This document shows positions 1 to 12,979 of a stretch of 64,000 nt of DNA, one piece after another. The position numbers and the translations under genes are program-made. Location: the NCBI RefSeq assembly GCF_018687715.1, contig NC_056762.1, forward strand, positions 24,914,864-24,978,863, read 5' to 3'. Position 1 is the stretch's first letter, and each line of letters begins with the position of its first letter. The notes under the pieces are model-generated. The model was not told the origin of the DNA. It ran no database searches and saw only the letters and a list, made by a program, of their open reading frames with translations. Source of the DNA: Carya illinoinensis. Lineage: Eukaryota > Streptophyta > Magnoliopsida > Fagales > Juglandaceae.

Positions 1-885
1 AAACGAAGTAAGAGGGGCGTATGGTGTGGGAGTATGAGAATTCATTCAAAACGGATGGGGGGATTTCTCCAAAAATTTCATATTTGAGGTGGGTAGGGTA
101 ACTGGATCAGTTTTTGGCATGAGTTATGGTGTGGAGATGAGGTCTTGAAGAATGTTTTTCCTTCTCTTTTTAGGATTGCCTTTGATAAAGGTGCTTCTGT
201 GGCTGGTTATATGGATAATTCTGCTGGTTTCATTAAGTGTCAGTGAGATTTATTAGCGACGTCCAGGATTGGGAGGTGGGGGATTGCTTATTTTTACAGC
301 TTGCTCTATGCTCTAAACATAAAGTCAGGAGGGGATAATAGATTGTTTTGGATTCATCCTGGAAATAAGAAATACTTGATACGTTGAGAAAGCGAGGTAT
401 AGTTGTAATGGATTGGTGCTTTATATGCGAAAGGTGTGGTGAATTGGTGGATCACCTTCTTCTCCGTTGTGATGGGTCGAAGGCTTTGTGGGATGAGGAT
501 TTTGTTAGGCTTGGCATTGCTTGGGTGATGCCCAAGAGGGTGGTGAATCCTTTGGCTTGTTGGAGAGGTATTCGAGGCACTCGACAAATTGTGGCTGTTT
601 GGAAGATGGTACCTCTATGCCTTATATGGTGTATTTGGAATAAGAGGAATGGACAGTGTTTCGACAATAGAGAACATTCGTTGGGAAGGATTAGAGATTT
701 TTTCTTTCATACGTTGTTGCTTTGGGCTTTGGTTATTGTATTGGATGGGACTAGTCTTAATGACTTTTGTGCTGTTTTTCCAGCTTTAGTTCGTAGTTAT
801 GTGTTTTTCTCTTGTATACTTCCTGCATACATAGGCTATGCCTAATTATGTGGATTAATAAATTTTCTGTCCTAAAAAAAAAAGA
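1..885 (+). mobile_element. LINE (L1-type) ORF2 3' fragment, truncated at window edge
   Basis: This is the 3' end of a plant L1-type LINE lying in or just upstream of the first visible intron of the asparaginyl-tRNA synthetase gene. Around 90-250 the translation resembles the stretch between reverse transcriptase and the zinc-binding domain (SFWHELWCGDEVLKN-like). From 384 to about 780 a frame encodes the zf-RVT region (DWCFICERCGELVDHLLLRC, then WCIWNKRNGQCFDNRE). Stops and frame changes make it non-coding as a whole. The 3' tail has a small hairpin (831-845, arms TAGGC/GCCTA) and an A-run at about 875-885. The 5' part is outside the window. Confidence 0.85.
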
Positions 886-1530
886 GAGAGATGGAGCCAA
901 GTCCACTACAGATTATACACTTGCATTACACATAAAAAAAAAATCTATTGAGTGAAATAGGATTTTGTTACTCGCTGTCAACTTCTTACTGTATGAAGGT
1001 GTACTTGTTATATCCTTAGGTCAATGATGGTTCCTGCCTTTCAAATATGCAATGCGTGATGGATTCGGATGCCGAAGGATACGATCAGGTAGCTATCACT
1101 ATGAGCTAAAACAGTGCCTTCTTTTAAAGTCAAAAGGTTATTGATCACCCACAGATTAAAAAAAAAAAAAAGTGAAAACCTCAACACGCATGAGATGATG
1201 AGTGTGTTGTATAGGAATAAAAAGATGTGCAATGTACACCTTTGATTGGCTTATGAGGTATCTGTCCATAAAGATTCCCAAGTTTTCAAAGCCTCAATGT
1301 ATTTGAAACTGATTCGCTACAAGGCTAAAAACTTTTTTTAAAATGGAGAACCTTCCATTGTTTGCACGAGTTGTATGTCGTGCCGGATATCTTCCTATTT
1401 TTGTTTTTTTCTTTTCAAGTATAAGTGTATAAAAGGTTCACATGATGTGTTATTGCGGTATATTTGCTTCATTCCTGGACATATCTAGCTTTCATTCTGT
1501 CCTTTTTCAAGCTCCGGAGCTAATTAATAG
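886..1530. other. Intronic or upstream gene DNA, no feature seen
   Basis: AT-rich sequence between the LINE tail and the first visible synthetase exon. It has no coding frame I can support. It is presumably intron of the synthetase gene, whose earlier exons are not in the window. Confidence 0.4.
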
Positions 1531-4500
1531 GTAGAAGCTGGTTCTATTGCAACTGGTGCATCAATATGGGTGCAAGGGATTGTGGCGGCCAGTAAAGGCT
1601 CAAAACAAAAGGTGGAATTGAAGGTCAAGAAAATTATAGTGGTTAGTGTTTTTATTTATTCTTATTTGACAGGGTTATTGCAGCACCTTTATGATATTAT
1701 GCTACCACATAGACTTCTGTGAAACAAATTTGTTTATTTTATACACTATTAGATGAATCTTCAGTAGTTTGCATTTTAATTTCTAGTATTCTGGCATATT
1801 AATATGTACAAGGTACATGTGCATGTGAGTGTCTTTGAAAAAGAAACAGAAAGAAAGAGGATGGTATGAATTTTGACACACGTCTTTGAGCCTTGTCTGA
1901 TACAGAAGGTAGAACTTACGATGAAATTCGCAACTTACTGTAAAGTTAGAGTTTTAACTGTTTGTGTACCCCTCCCTTTCCCCCCCGCCCCCACTCCAAG
2001 AAAAAAGGAAGAGAGATTACAATTTTCATAAGTAGGGCATGTGCTTTATTGATGGTTCACAATTGGAAGTATTCAAACGTAGTGGATTAGATCTCCAAGG
2101 CTAAGCCTCAAAATTATTAGGCTGAGCCCCATGTTCTCATTTTTCTAAATATCTGATGCTTGGATGGTAGTGGGTAACAGTATATGTTCCTGTTTGATGC
2201 TGGATAGTCATATAAGGTAATTTCTTAAGTTCTAGGTTGCTGCATCAAATAGAAGAATCTTTTTAATTTGACCTAAATCTAAGCTAAATGTAAGCTAAAA
2301 ATTAAGCTGTAATCAACTTTCTTCCCATATTGAAGCATCTTACCCACGTCATTGTGCTGATTCTTCCTTGCAGCCAACTTGTAGAATTATATGTACCGCT
2401 TTCTAGCTCTGAACGAACAATTTCCACCAAACAAAGAGGAAATTTCTGAACTTACACAAATAAATTTATTTTTGATAACCTTAAATAAATTCAAGCAGAT
2501 AAGAGGTGTCTGACCTTGAAAGTAAACTTATTTATATTAGAATAGGAAACAGCGTGAGATTAGGACTTAGAAGTTTTCAATCATATGTTGTGCCCTATTG
2601 TATGTGTGTTCTAGCATGCATGTCAAGTGAAACACTGATAAGGGTCAGCAGAGAAATATCTTTAATTTGTGTTGACTATGAATGTACTGTGTGTAGCTTG
2701 GAAAGAGTGATCCTTCTTATCCGATCCAAAAGAAAAGGGTCAGCAGAGAATTTTTGAGGACAAAAGCTCATCTTCGTCCAAGAACAAACACTTTTGGAGC
2801 GGTATGGTTCTGCTTCCTGTTTGCCATAGTGTGGTACCATGTAGCAAATGCTTACATGTCCAGGGTGATTTTTCTTCAGGGCCATAACGTGGTCCTTCGC
2901 CTTTTGTTTTACGTTTTCTTGCTTAATGGTGCATCGTGGTTCTAGGTTGCAAGGGTAAGGAATGCATTGGCCTTTGCTACGCACAAATTTTTCCAAGAAC
3001 ATGGATTCGTTTGGGTCTCAAGTCCAATTGTGACAGCTTCAGATTGTGAAGGAGCGGGTGAACAGTTCTGTGTGACTACTTTGGTATGCATTGTAGATTA
3101 AAATAGTTTATTCTATATAATGTATGATGTTTATTACATTTGATTTTTTGTAAGGTAACACAACTGTTTTTAAAAGAAAACCTTATGTTTTCTACCAAGC
3201 TGAAAAATAAAATGTTATCAATATTTAGCCATTCTTGATCGCCCCTCCCTTTTGTGTTTCTCGTGGTAGGTGCAAACACTGTGCACGTTTGTCAGGAGGA
3301 AAATCCCTGGCTTTAATCTTTATCTTGTGTGCTTGCTTTCTTGTTTACTGCCTTTCTAGTGTCTTTAAGTAGAAATATAAGCAATTTTTTTTTTATACAA
3401 TTAGAGTTACAGATAAAATGCCCTAGTGTAAGGTATGAATTTAGCTTATTGTCTGTATAGTTATCTCTGCATTTTTGTCTTGTGAGGCTGCCATTTCATT
3501 TCGGTGTCCTTTAGACCTATTTATGCTTCTGTGAAATCTAATTCACTTCTGAATTATCTCAGATACCAAACTCCGGAGAAGCTTTCGATTCTCCTGTGGA
3601 TGCCATTCCAAAGACCAAGGATGGGTTAATTGATTGGTCACAGGTGAGTCAGATTCACTTCAAACTCTTTTTTTGAGTTACTTGTACAGAGAAAATCGGA
3701 TGATGCACAGTAACCATATGAAAATATCATGCTTGAATATTCTTTGGGAAATCATTATGTGTCATTTTAAATATATGGATATATTAATGGTTCAATCTGT
3801 TTTTGGTGTTAATCGTGTTGATTTCCATTTGTAAAATTTGTATTAAGTGTACTCATTATATTGGAAATAGTCATTGCAAGTATGCCATCCTGTTAGTTGC
3901 CACTGATTTTTCTCCTCATTTCATTTCATGTGTAAGGACTTTTTTGGGAAGCCCGCATTCTTGACTGTCTCAGGCCAACTCAATGCTGAAACATATGCTA
4001 CTGCCCTTTCTGATGTAAATTTTTTTCAAACCCCTAACTGTATTAGTATTACCAATTTGTATGGGAAAAGATTCTAATATTTCTTTCTATGATCACTTTG
4101 TCCAGGTGTATACATTTGGTCCAACATTTCGAGCAGAAAACTCGAACACTTCTAGGCACTTGGCTGAATTTTGGGTATGCGCTCTTGGTTATTTCTGTTC
4201 CTTATAATGTCTCTTCCTGTGTTGTTCCTCCTGTATATGTATTCTGTGACAGAATATCTTACAACTCTTCTCATTGCTCTAGATGATTGAACCAGAACTT
4301 GCATTTGCTGATCTGAATGATGACATGGCCTGTGCAACTGCCTATCTCCAGTACGTAGTATGTTACCCTTCATAACCATTGTCAATTCAACACTCATCAG
4401 ACTGTCTTCTGGAAAGCTCAAGCATGTGGACATATGCCTCTATTAGTAACATATGCATGTGGAAAGCTCATACAGTTCTTGGGTGGGATCTTCATTTTCA

Positions 4501-6659
4501 GGACTTCTATTAGTAACATTTGCCTCTATTATGCTTGAAGGTAACATATGTCCTCGAAAATTGCAAAGAAGACATGGATTTCTTCAATACTTGGATTGAG
4601 AAAGGAATCATTGATCGATTGAGTGTATGAAATCTCTGTGTAACTTATTGTTTCTAACCTTCGTCATTGCTCATTTGTATTTTCTTTCAACATACCCTAT
4701 CTCCCTCAAACTGCCCCTTCTACTCAATACCTTTTTTTAATATGTTCTTTACAAATATAATGATCCACCTCACCTTTGCGAATATTTTTTCTACAATCAA
4801 CAGGATGTGGCAGAAAAAGACTTTGTGCAGATGACTTATACTGATGCAATTGAGCTTCTGTTAAAAACAAATAAGAAGTTTGAATTCCCGGTACAACTTA
4901 TTATTCTTGCTCATTAAACTAGCACAATCATTGCAAATTCACTTTGACTGTGGTATATATATATATATATATTTATATATTATAAGTAATGGTTTATATA
5001 TATGTGTAAGTGTTTGTGTATGCTTGTGTGCATGCATGCATGTATAGTTTTGGTAAGCTATACACATGTAGTGGGTGTTAAACATTTGACCTCACCCTCC
5101 ATCTTATTATTGTTAGGGAAGAAAGTGTCATTTTAGCTAGGCCTCTCCGTCCTTTCATTGAGTATAGCAGAAATTCATTTTAGGAACTTTTTAAATTTTT
5201 CCTCTAGATGTGTTTCTCATAATAAACCTGATTTGATCAAAACCACGGGGTTTCGTTGCTTTTCTTCATGTTATAAGTAGTAACTTAGACATATCAAACT
5301 CAAATGTTCTCGTGTATTGTTTGTGCCCGAAAGCCATAGCATTATGTTGCCCTGAGTTTGCAAGGTTAGTCTTTAGTAGCAGGTGATTTGTTCCTTTTCT
5401 CCTGGCAATATTCAATCCAATATTGCAACCATTTCCAATTCTGAGAAGCTCATACTTTTTTTTTTTCGTTGGAAGAGATTTATTAACAAACCTTTGAATG
5501 ATGACAGAATTTAAGAGGAATTTTTTTATGGACTTATGCTTTCAAGTTTCTACCAAAGTTGTTATTCATGTTTTGGATCATATGCCCAAGTCTTGTAATG
5601 AGAGCTTGTTTTTTGAATTGTGGACTATGTGTTACTAAATAGCTTCACTGTTGGACTGTCGCTTTCTAAACTATGAAAGCACCACCTCTCTCTACCACTC
5701 TAGATCTTGAATGGATCACTTGTTGCAGGATAAGTTGAACAATTTAATAAAAATAATAGGCAAACCCTGACATTTTTTGGGATACATTAATCTTTTTAGC
5801 AGGATACAAATATTGTAGTAGTGGCCCCAATACGACTACATCTTACAGAAACACATGGTTTGACATAAAACACTAGAACAGATTTGTGTTATGTGGTTTT
5901 TACAATGATTTTGTCAATCTTTTTAATGTAAAATCCTTCTTTTATTTTTCTGAATTGTAGGTGAAATGGGGATGTGATCTGCAGAGTGAGCATGAACGTT
6001 ACATAACTGAAGAGGCATTTGGTGGATGCCCTGTTATAATCAGAGACTATCCTAAGGCATTAGCTCCCTTCGCCTTTCTTTCATTCTTTCCTTATTGCCT
6101 AGAATAAATAAAGAAAAACTTATGCCAAGGATATGGCACTTTGAAGTTATTTAATATAACTTTTTTTTATAACTAATTCCATGTAAAATTTCAGGAAATC
6201 AAAGCATTCTATATGCGGCAAAATGATGATGGGAGAACTGTTGCGGCAATGGATATGTTGGTTCCTCGGGTAATCTTTAGATTTTTCGTTTCATATCTTT
6301 CTTTGCTGCTAACTAGTTCAGGCTGGGAAACTGGCAATTTATCAGGCTTCTAATTTATGATATAATAGCAGTTAAGACTTATGTTTGTGCAATGGAAACT
6401 CTTTCAAGAAGAAAAGTGCTTGTGCATGTGTAATAGAATGTTCTCTGTCACTCCTTCCCACCACCGGTATAACTGTCTGATTCCATTGCTTCACTGATTT
6501 AATCTATTTATGGTGCAGCTTATAAAAAATATATATATTTATGGTGCATGTGATATATTTACCAATAAAGATTTTTTTTAATCAAGTGATTTTACAAACT
6601 CTATTATAAACCGCTGCTAATTATTAATGGATAATTGATAGATTGGAACTCCTAGCCTG

Positions 6660-6697
<38 letters not shown>

Positions 6698-9600
6698 ACA
6701 AGTAATAATCAAATTTTATTGAAGAGAATGAAGATAGGCATAGCCTATGTACATAGGGAGTATACAGAAGAAACGCCTAAAAACATTCTAAACGTTCTAA
6801 ATAAAGGATAAGAAGTCATGAACATTGGTTCCATGAAGCACAATAGCTGAAAACCAGAGCAATAACGTGTGTAAGAAAAAATTCTGAAGCTCCGCCATAG
6901 TGCGCTCCCTATCTTCGAAGCATCACGCATTCCTTTCTGACCAAATACACCACATAATGCACAATGGTACCATCCTCCAAACTGCCCCTACCTGAGGACA
7001 GCCTGAATGTCCTTCCAACAAGCAAATAGATCAACCACCCTCAATGGCATTACCCAAGGAACATCAATTCTTCTAAAGATCTCATTCCATAAAGTTCTTG
7101 ACATTCACAATGCAATAATAAGTGATCCACTGACTCTCCATTTTTTTTGCACATATAACACCAGTCCAGCACAATTAACCCCCTCCTCCTCATGTTGTCC
7201 ATGGTCAGGATGTTCCCTAGAGCCGCTATCCATACAAAGAAAGCCACTTTTGAAGGCACACGGGATCTCCAAATTCTTGCCCACAGGAAGAAAACATTAC
7301 CTTGTGATCCCAGTAGTTTATAATATGCCTTAACTGTGAACTTCTTGCTGCTCTGCCATTGGACCTCCACTGTATCCTATCCCCCGTGCCATTAGCCTCC
7401 CTTTGGAATATATCAGACTGAAGAATTCTGAGACGGTATGCAATTCCCAATCATGATTAGCCCATTTCACTGATGAAAACCATGAGAAAATGTGTATATA
7501 TCTGCCACAGAGGCCTCCCTATCAGAGCAATACTATAGAGGGCTGGGAAAGTCCTTTCAAGAGCACTCTCGCGGTCTCACCACACCAGACATTGTGCCAT
7601 AACCTGACTCTAGTGCCCTCTCCAACAACAAAATGGATGTGTTTTTTGAAGCACGGCCAACCCTTCCTAATATATTTCCACAAACCCACACCATGCCCCC
7701 CGCGCCCCCCCCCCCCAAAAAAAAAAAAAAATCCCCCTCCACATGATACCTCCAAAGCCACTTCCCCAATAGAGCTTTATTAAAGATCCTCAAATTGCAT
7801 ACGGGATATGGGGCATTTAGTTTGTTAGAATGTATATGGACTCTATTTGACTGGAAAAAAATTCTATATAGATACTGGATTTTACAAATTGCTTCTTCAA
7901 GAATGTGGACGATGGTTTTGAGTGGGCTTTTGGCCAGATTTGGTTAGCAATTGGATATTGTTGTGGGATGAGATTACTGGTTTATGTAGTTCGTGGGACG
8001 TGCCTTGGTGTAGTTCAATTTGCCCCTTGTTGGGAGTGCTTTCATATGGTCTTAACAATCGGGTTTGGGTGAGATTTTATAGATTTCTGATATCTCCTTC
8101 TTGGGAGACACATTTTTTGGAGTTGTGTCAAAAGAGATTGCTTGGGTATGTTTGGACCACTTCCCCCATCATGATAAATTGTGAGGGTATTTAGTTGGCT
8201 GCAGGTATTTGAAGTTTGAAAATGTGTTTAAAAGCTTGTGGATTCGTGGAAAAGGTGAGGCAATGGTGGTCATTTTATCAATTTAGTGGCACTCCAGGTT
8301 ATATATTGGCTGTTAAAACCTTGAAGAGTGAATTGAAGAAGTGGAACGTGGAATTTTTGGGAACTTAGATAGTGTGAAGAATTCCCTTCTTGAGGAATTA
8401 TGGGGCAGTTGGGAAGAGAATGAGACTCTTTTGGATGACAAATTGGCGTGGAAAGGCATTGTGGCTTGAACTTGAGAAGATGATCCTGTTGGAGGAGATC
8501 TCATGTAGGCCAAAAAGTCTCGGGCTCTTTGGCTGAAAGGCCAAAATCTCCGTCTTTCCAACAGTTTAGTTTTCGAGTCTTTTAATATTTTCAGTGCAAG
8601 CTGGGGTTGGAAAGGCTTTTTGAAGATGGCGAGGTCCATCACATGATTAGAAGGATGGCCTTTTTTAAGGATTGTTGAAACTGGATGCTCTCTCCATGAA
8701 TTTTATTCTTTCAAGAGCAACCCACATTTTGCTGCTATATCAAGAATGATTCCTTTATGTCTCATGTGGTGCATGTGGCTTGAAAATCGGAGCTTTGATG
8801 ATAGGGAGCGCTCTTTAGATGAGCTTAGAAGTTTTTTTTTTGACACCGTATTTCTTTGGGTTTCTGTCCTTTTACTCAATGGATCTAGTTTTCATGACTT
8901 TCTTGTACCATTTTCTACCTCTTAACTTGTAACTAGATGTTCTCTTTTGTATCTACTTGGGCAGCGCTTGTTTACTTGTTTCAAGAAATTTAATCGTACT
9001 TATAAAAGAAAGAAGTATTTGCTTCAAAATATTTCAGTTTTAGAAGACAAAAAAATAAAAACAAGACATTACCACAGAAAGTTTATCATAGAAGGTGAAA
9101 ACGGCTATTTAGAGGTGTATTGATTATTATTGTTTCCCAATTTACAAGTCTCTGTCAACTCGATGGATAATTAGTTTTAGGGGGGAATGGATCCTAAATT
9201 GGACTCCATCAAACTATGAAAGTAAGAGAAACTACTGTAAAAATAAAATCTCAATAATGCTTCTGGTATACAACAAGCTAGGCAAGTAGATGATAACTAG
9301 GTGAGGCATGCCCTTGTGATTCCGTGTAGCAATTAATATTTTATTTTCTAGTATTGACAGGTGAAATTTAGTGAATGAGCTTATTGCAAGCCTTGTCTTG
9401 GATACCCTTACATAAGATTTTTAATACTGGCTTTTGCCATCCGTTTTTGATTAAAAAAACTTGTTTATTCATAAATAAATAAAAAAGAATTTTAATGCTA
9501 TTGCAAACCTTTGTCAGGTTGGTGAGCTTATTGGTGGTAGCCAAAGAGAAGAAAGGCTTGAATATCTGGAAGCTCGTTTAGATGACTTAAAGCTGAATAA

Positions 9601-10428
9601 AGACAGCTACTGGTGGTATCTTGATTTGCGTCGTTATGGTTCAGGTCAGGATTTGCTTTCTTTAAAATAAAGAGAAATCCTTAATTTGGTCATTTCTGAG
9701 AAAGGTGGACTTGCTCATATACTATTTATGACTTATTTGGTTATACATACATCAGTTAAATTTATAAATACATAGTAATTACATCGTAAAGGTTGGTATG
9801 TTAAGATCTTAATTGAATATTTAAAAAAAAAAATTTGAGATATGAATTGGAAATGGGTTTGCTGATGTTAGGTCTACAACCAGATTGTTGCCATTAGTGT
9901 AGTTTGCATACTTGATTATTGTCTGGTGATAAATTAGTTTGAGGGGCTCATGATTTGGGAAGTGATAACAGTTAGGAAAGCATTTCTGGTTGGCTGCAAA
10001 CTTGCAGTAGAAAAATTAAGAGAGGAAGTGCGTGTTTATTCACTGGAAGTTTTTCACTTCACTCTAGACGTGGCATCTTAAGTTAGTCCGGATGTGCAGC
10101 TGCATTTTCATTTAGGCCCTTTTTGGGATCTCATGGGCTAGCAATCTCAGCTCTGACAGATATGGCTTAGAGTTGTAACCATACTGGTAGGATAATGTTG
10201 GGGTGACAGCTTTTATAAATAATAAAAATAATAATAAAAATGGTTCTATGCATTCTTAGTTAAAATCTATGATTTATAATTTGTATTTTAATATCGTTTT
10301 CTTGCATGCCAGTTCCTCATGCGGGATTTGGGTTGGGCTTTGAAAGGCTTGTGCAATTTGCTACTGGAATAGAGAATATAAGAGATGCAATCCCTTTCCC
10401 TAGGGCACCTGGTTCGGCTGAGTTTTAA
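1531..10428 (+). CDS. OVA8: Asparagine--tRNA ligase, organellar type (3' 13 exons, 5' incomplete)
   Basis: Class II aminoacyl-tRNA synthetase that charges tRNA-Asn; by family knowledge this type acts in plastid and mitochondrion. Exons: 1531-1641, 2697-2801, 2946-3083, 3563-3643, 3937-4014, 4106-4174, 4283-4357, 4541-4624, 4804-4890, 5961-6056, 6195-6269, 9518-9644, 10313-10428. All join in frame and give 413 residues. In order they show the end of the OB-fold anticodon-binding domain (TGASIWVQG), the motif 1 region ([19 protein letters not shown]), motif 2 ([16 protein letters not shown]) and motif 3 (GFGLGFERL), then the terminus [11 protein letters not shown]. That ending and the insert with [18 protein letters not shown] fit the organellar rather than the cytosolic plant enzyme. 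About 150 N-terminal residues, including the transit peptide, are off the left edge. Intron 10 starts with GC. Intron 11 is 3.2 kb and filled by LINE pieces. No frame damage is seen, so the gene is probably functional. Confidence 0.93.
4380..4540 (+). repeat. Imperfect local duplication in intron
   Basis: Short stretches such as CTCTATTAGTAACAT and GTGGAAAGCTCA recur within about 150 bp just upstream of the exon starting at 4541. This looks like a small tandem rearrangement of intron sequence. Confidence 0.5.
4954..4985. repeat. (TA)n microsatellite in intron
   Basis: Run of alternating T and A, followed by TATATATG-like sequence. It lies in the intron between the exons ending at 4890 and starting at 5961. 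The rest of that intron (4986-5960) shows nothing I can identify. Confidence 0.85.
6057..6194 (+). other. GC-AG intron of the synthetase gene
   Basis: The exon ends ...CCTAAG and the intron begins GCATTA; it ends TTTCAG before GAAATCAAAGC. The joined codons read [12 protein letters not shown], the conserved run of this enzyme. No in-frame GT donor is available nearby, so a GC donor is the simplest reading. Confidence 0.75.
6660..7797 (-). mobile_element. LINE 3' fragment in synthetase intron 11
   Basis: Minus-strand LINE remnant with its poly(A) tail seen as a T-run at about 6662-6696. Next to the tail is the hairpin ATAGGC-TAT-GCCTAT (6734-6748). The minus-strand frame 7050-7370 encodes a zf-RVT region ([20 protein letters not shown], then [20 protein letters not shown]). 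More LINE-like reading follows up to about 7790 with frame changes. A C-run and A-run at about 7690-7730 interrupts it. No target-site duplication could be assigned. Confidence 0.85.
7800..9012 (+). mobile_element. Internally deleted LINE fragment in synthetase intron 11
   Basis: Plus-strand LINE remnant, head-on to the 6660-7797 fragment. About 8300-8350 reads [16 protein letters not shown], a motif found before the reverse transcriptase of plant LINEs. About 8740-8920 reads [20 protein letters not shown], the region after the zinc-binding domain. Most of the reverse transcriptase between them is missing. It ends with short A-rich tracts near 9012. Its tail lacks the clear hairpin of the other intron copies. 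Confidence 0.75.
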
Positions 10429-11945
10429 TGGCAAAACTGCTCCTTTTTATTGTAATTTTATAAACCCCCCCCTCTTTCCGTCCCTTTTTTCTTTGTATTT
10501 TATGTACATCAATTTTTTGAACTAAAAAAATCTTAAAGATTTCCACCCCCCATGAACAGTTATTTAATGTCATTTTTGGTATTCTCTTAACATTTCTTTT
10601 TGATATTTGCACACATGGAAATGAGACTTCTCTGTAGTATTTATTCGGAAGGAAGTTGTGTAAAATATTACTCAAAGGTTCTTCCTGAAACTGGCATTCT
10701 CAAATGAGATAACAGAAGGTGTTTGCTGGGTGCCTTATTCCTAAGAAGTGCGAGTCTCTTTTAGGCAGCAGTATAACTCAAAATATGAATTGGCGGTTCT
10801 CCAAAGATGCATAAACTAACAGGGGGAAGAGAACACAACAAAAACCAACAGGTGGAGATTTTATTTTATTTTTCTGAGCTTTTTTTTCATTCCCCCAAAT
10901 AAGAGGCAAAATAATGTAATCATGTGTTACTTGTAAGGTATTTAAATGGACAGAAGTGACTTATTTCTTTGATAATTGCCATAACTCGAGATGACTACCT
11001 CTTATGGGGAATTGAAAGAATACTTGTCAGGTTCAAAGCTCTCCTAATTTTTAGCAGACATGCTTGGATTCCACGAGCTCATGGGCTGCATCAACTGCAG
11101 GCACCACAGCGGCCTAGGTTTTCCTGCGTAGATAATGAAGAAATTCTCTCCTACGTGGGAAGACTTTCAGACAATGCAGAGATAATGCGAAGGAAGCGCG
11201 TTTTATATTAAGGAAAGCAATTACAGCTCAAGGAAATTCAAATTCCCGAGTGTTTCTAGCACAATGTTTGTGTGATAAAAGGGTCGATGGGAATGCTTCC
11301 TGGGCAGTTGCCATGAAATGTGTCAAAATGTTGGCACTTCTGGCGAGGATGCGGCGGCAGACGTCATCGATCAACAAAGAGATCATTGATTTTTAGTTAC
11401 AAGGTTAGGGAATACCCCCAGAAGTTTTCTTTTTTCTTTTTTCTTTTTTTATTTTTAACTTAGAAGGTCAACTTCAGTACACCTAGTTTTGGGTAGCAAG
11501 AGAGGGAGTATGAAGGCAACGCTAATAAAGGAACTATTGAATACCAGAATCTCCTAGACATTATTCCTTCCAGGGATAAGCCCCGTAGGCATAGAAGCGA
11601 AAGATGGTAGGAGATAATCTAGTCGTCCTTGAAGTCTTCTTCCTTGCCCTTCAGGTTCCCTAAGTCATTAGTTGCAAGCTAACCGTTAGTTCTCTTGACA
11701 TTAGACACATTAGTAGCACATCTTATCTTTCAACTGTGTGAGTAAAGACACAAGCTTGCACCTCACTCTTCTAATACGAAAGAGCAATCTGCATCTTTCT
11801 CATCTTCTAGTAACAACTAGTTGCCTACGGATTCTCCTTCATCCCCACGGCTCTGACCTTGCCAATTTTTTTTGTTGGGAACGCCCTCCTATCGTTTGTA
11901 CCCAAAATCTCCAGCAGGGGAGACAAAAGGAAGTGATCGATTGAT
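10429..11945. other. 3' flank of the synthetase gene; no gene recognised
   Basis: Probable 3'UTR up to roughly 10.6 kb, then unclassified sequence. An 80-codon frame at 10969-11211 has no motif I recognise. A pyrimidine-rich run is at about 11427-11455. Confidence 0.4.
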
Positions 11946-12061
11946 GAAAACCAGGAGATGGGCTTAGAAGCAGCCATCCTTTGAAGAAAACGTAATAGCT
12001 CACTAGTTTAGCTCAATGGAACTGAAAATGTATGAGGGCTTAAGTGACCCAATAATGCCGC
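11946..12061 (+). pseudogene. Fragment of mitochondrial-type large-subunit rRNA (NUMT-like)
   Basis: The stretch contains GGCTTAGAAGCAGCCATC (11971-11988) and CGTAATAGCTCACT (11991-12004 region). This is the strongly conserved GTPase-associated centre of bacterial-type 23S rRNA. The following ACTGAAAATGTATGAGGGCT resembles plant mitochondrial 26S rather than plastid 23S rRNA. Only about 115 bp is recognisable, with substitutions, so this is a nuclear copy of organellar DNA and not a working rRNA gene. Confidence 0.8.
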
Positions 12062-12908
12062 TATCATGTGCGAAGTGATGCTTGATAGGGAGCTCAAGCA
12101 AAGAGAAGAGAGCAAACTTATGCGCAAAAATCGTACCAAAGTTCAAAACCATCGTCGTAGGCCATTCAACCGTATCGTTGGCTCCAAATTAAAATGTAAC
12201 ATTTTCTCTTTAGTATCTAAAATAGTCCCATCCTTCCATCCATATGTTTTATTTTTTGTATACACAGAATTCGATGCAGAGGGATGGCAACCAAAAAAAT
12301 CCCTTGACCTTAAAGAACTTATTTCAATTCATCTACCTTTTATAGGGTTGGATTTGCAATATCCTAGCTGTTAGTCTAGGTGTCTCCAATATCCTAGATC
12401 TGAATCAGAGTTAAGAATCACAATGGAGAAGAAAAAAAGATCCTTGTATATGTAACCCTATTTTGATAGCTGAAACCCTATGCTCGGTTTTCAGCTTGCT
12501 CATCTCCTTCCTGATCATATTATGAAGAATTCATGTACATGCTTAATTCCATAATGTGTTTGAACTCATCTAATTAGGTCCATTACAGTTGCAAATTGTA
12601 CTTAAGTCACTGCCATTACATGCTCTACATCTTACATTCCTCGATCGCTGGCTCTTAGAATGTAACAAAATATTTTTTATATCACATTTTAAGGATGAGA
12701 TTGTTTTTACAAATGTTAACCACAGCAGATATATATATCATTGGCAAGGTACCATTACCATTGATTGAATCATTTATCTAATGAGCATGTCTGTTAATGC
12801 CATTATGCAAGCAACTAGCTTAAAAAACTGTCATATCCAAATATTATATGATGCCAATACTTTAAAATATAATTGATTTATGAATACAACAATAGAACAT
12901 ATCTTTTC
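12062..12908. other. Unclassified intergenic DNA
   Basis: A 102-codon frame at 12066-12374 directly follows the rRNA fragment but shows no known motif. The rest is AT-rich with no feature seen. Confidence 0.35.
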
Positions 12909-12924
12909 GTGTAGCAAGATAACT
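12909..12924 (+). repeat. Target-site duplication, left copy
   Basis: GTGTAGCAAGATAACT sits immediately outside the T-run that marks the LINE poly(A) end. It matches 18405-18420 at 15 of 16 positions. Confidence 0.85.
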
Positions 12925-12979
12925 TTTTTTTTTTATTTTTTGATAAGCAGTGTAGAAACTTCATTCATATCAAAACGAA

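Noticed and set aside
10969..11211. 80-codon frame downstream of the synthetase
   Set aside because: No motif, no splice or start evidence, and no neighbour that explains it. It could be part of a decayed insertion.
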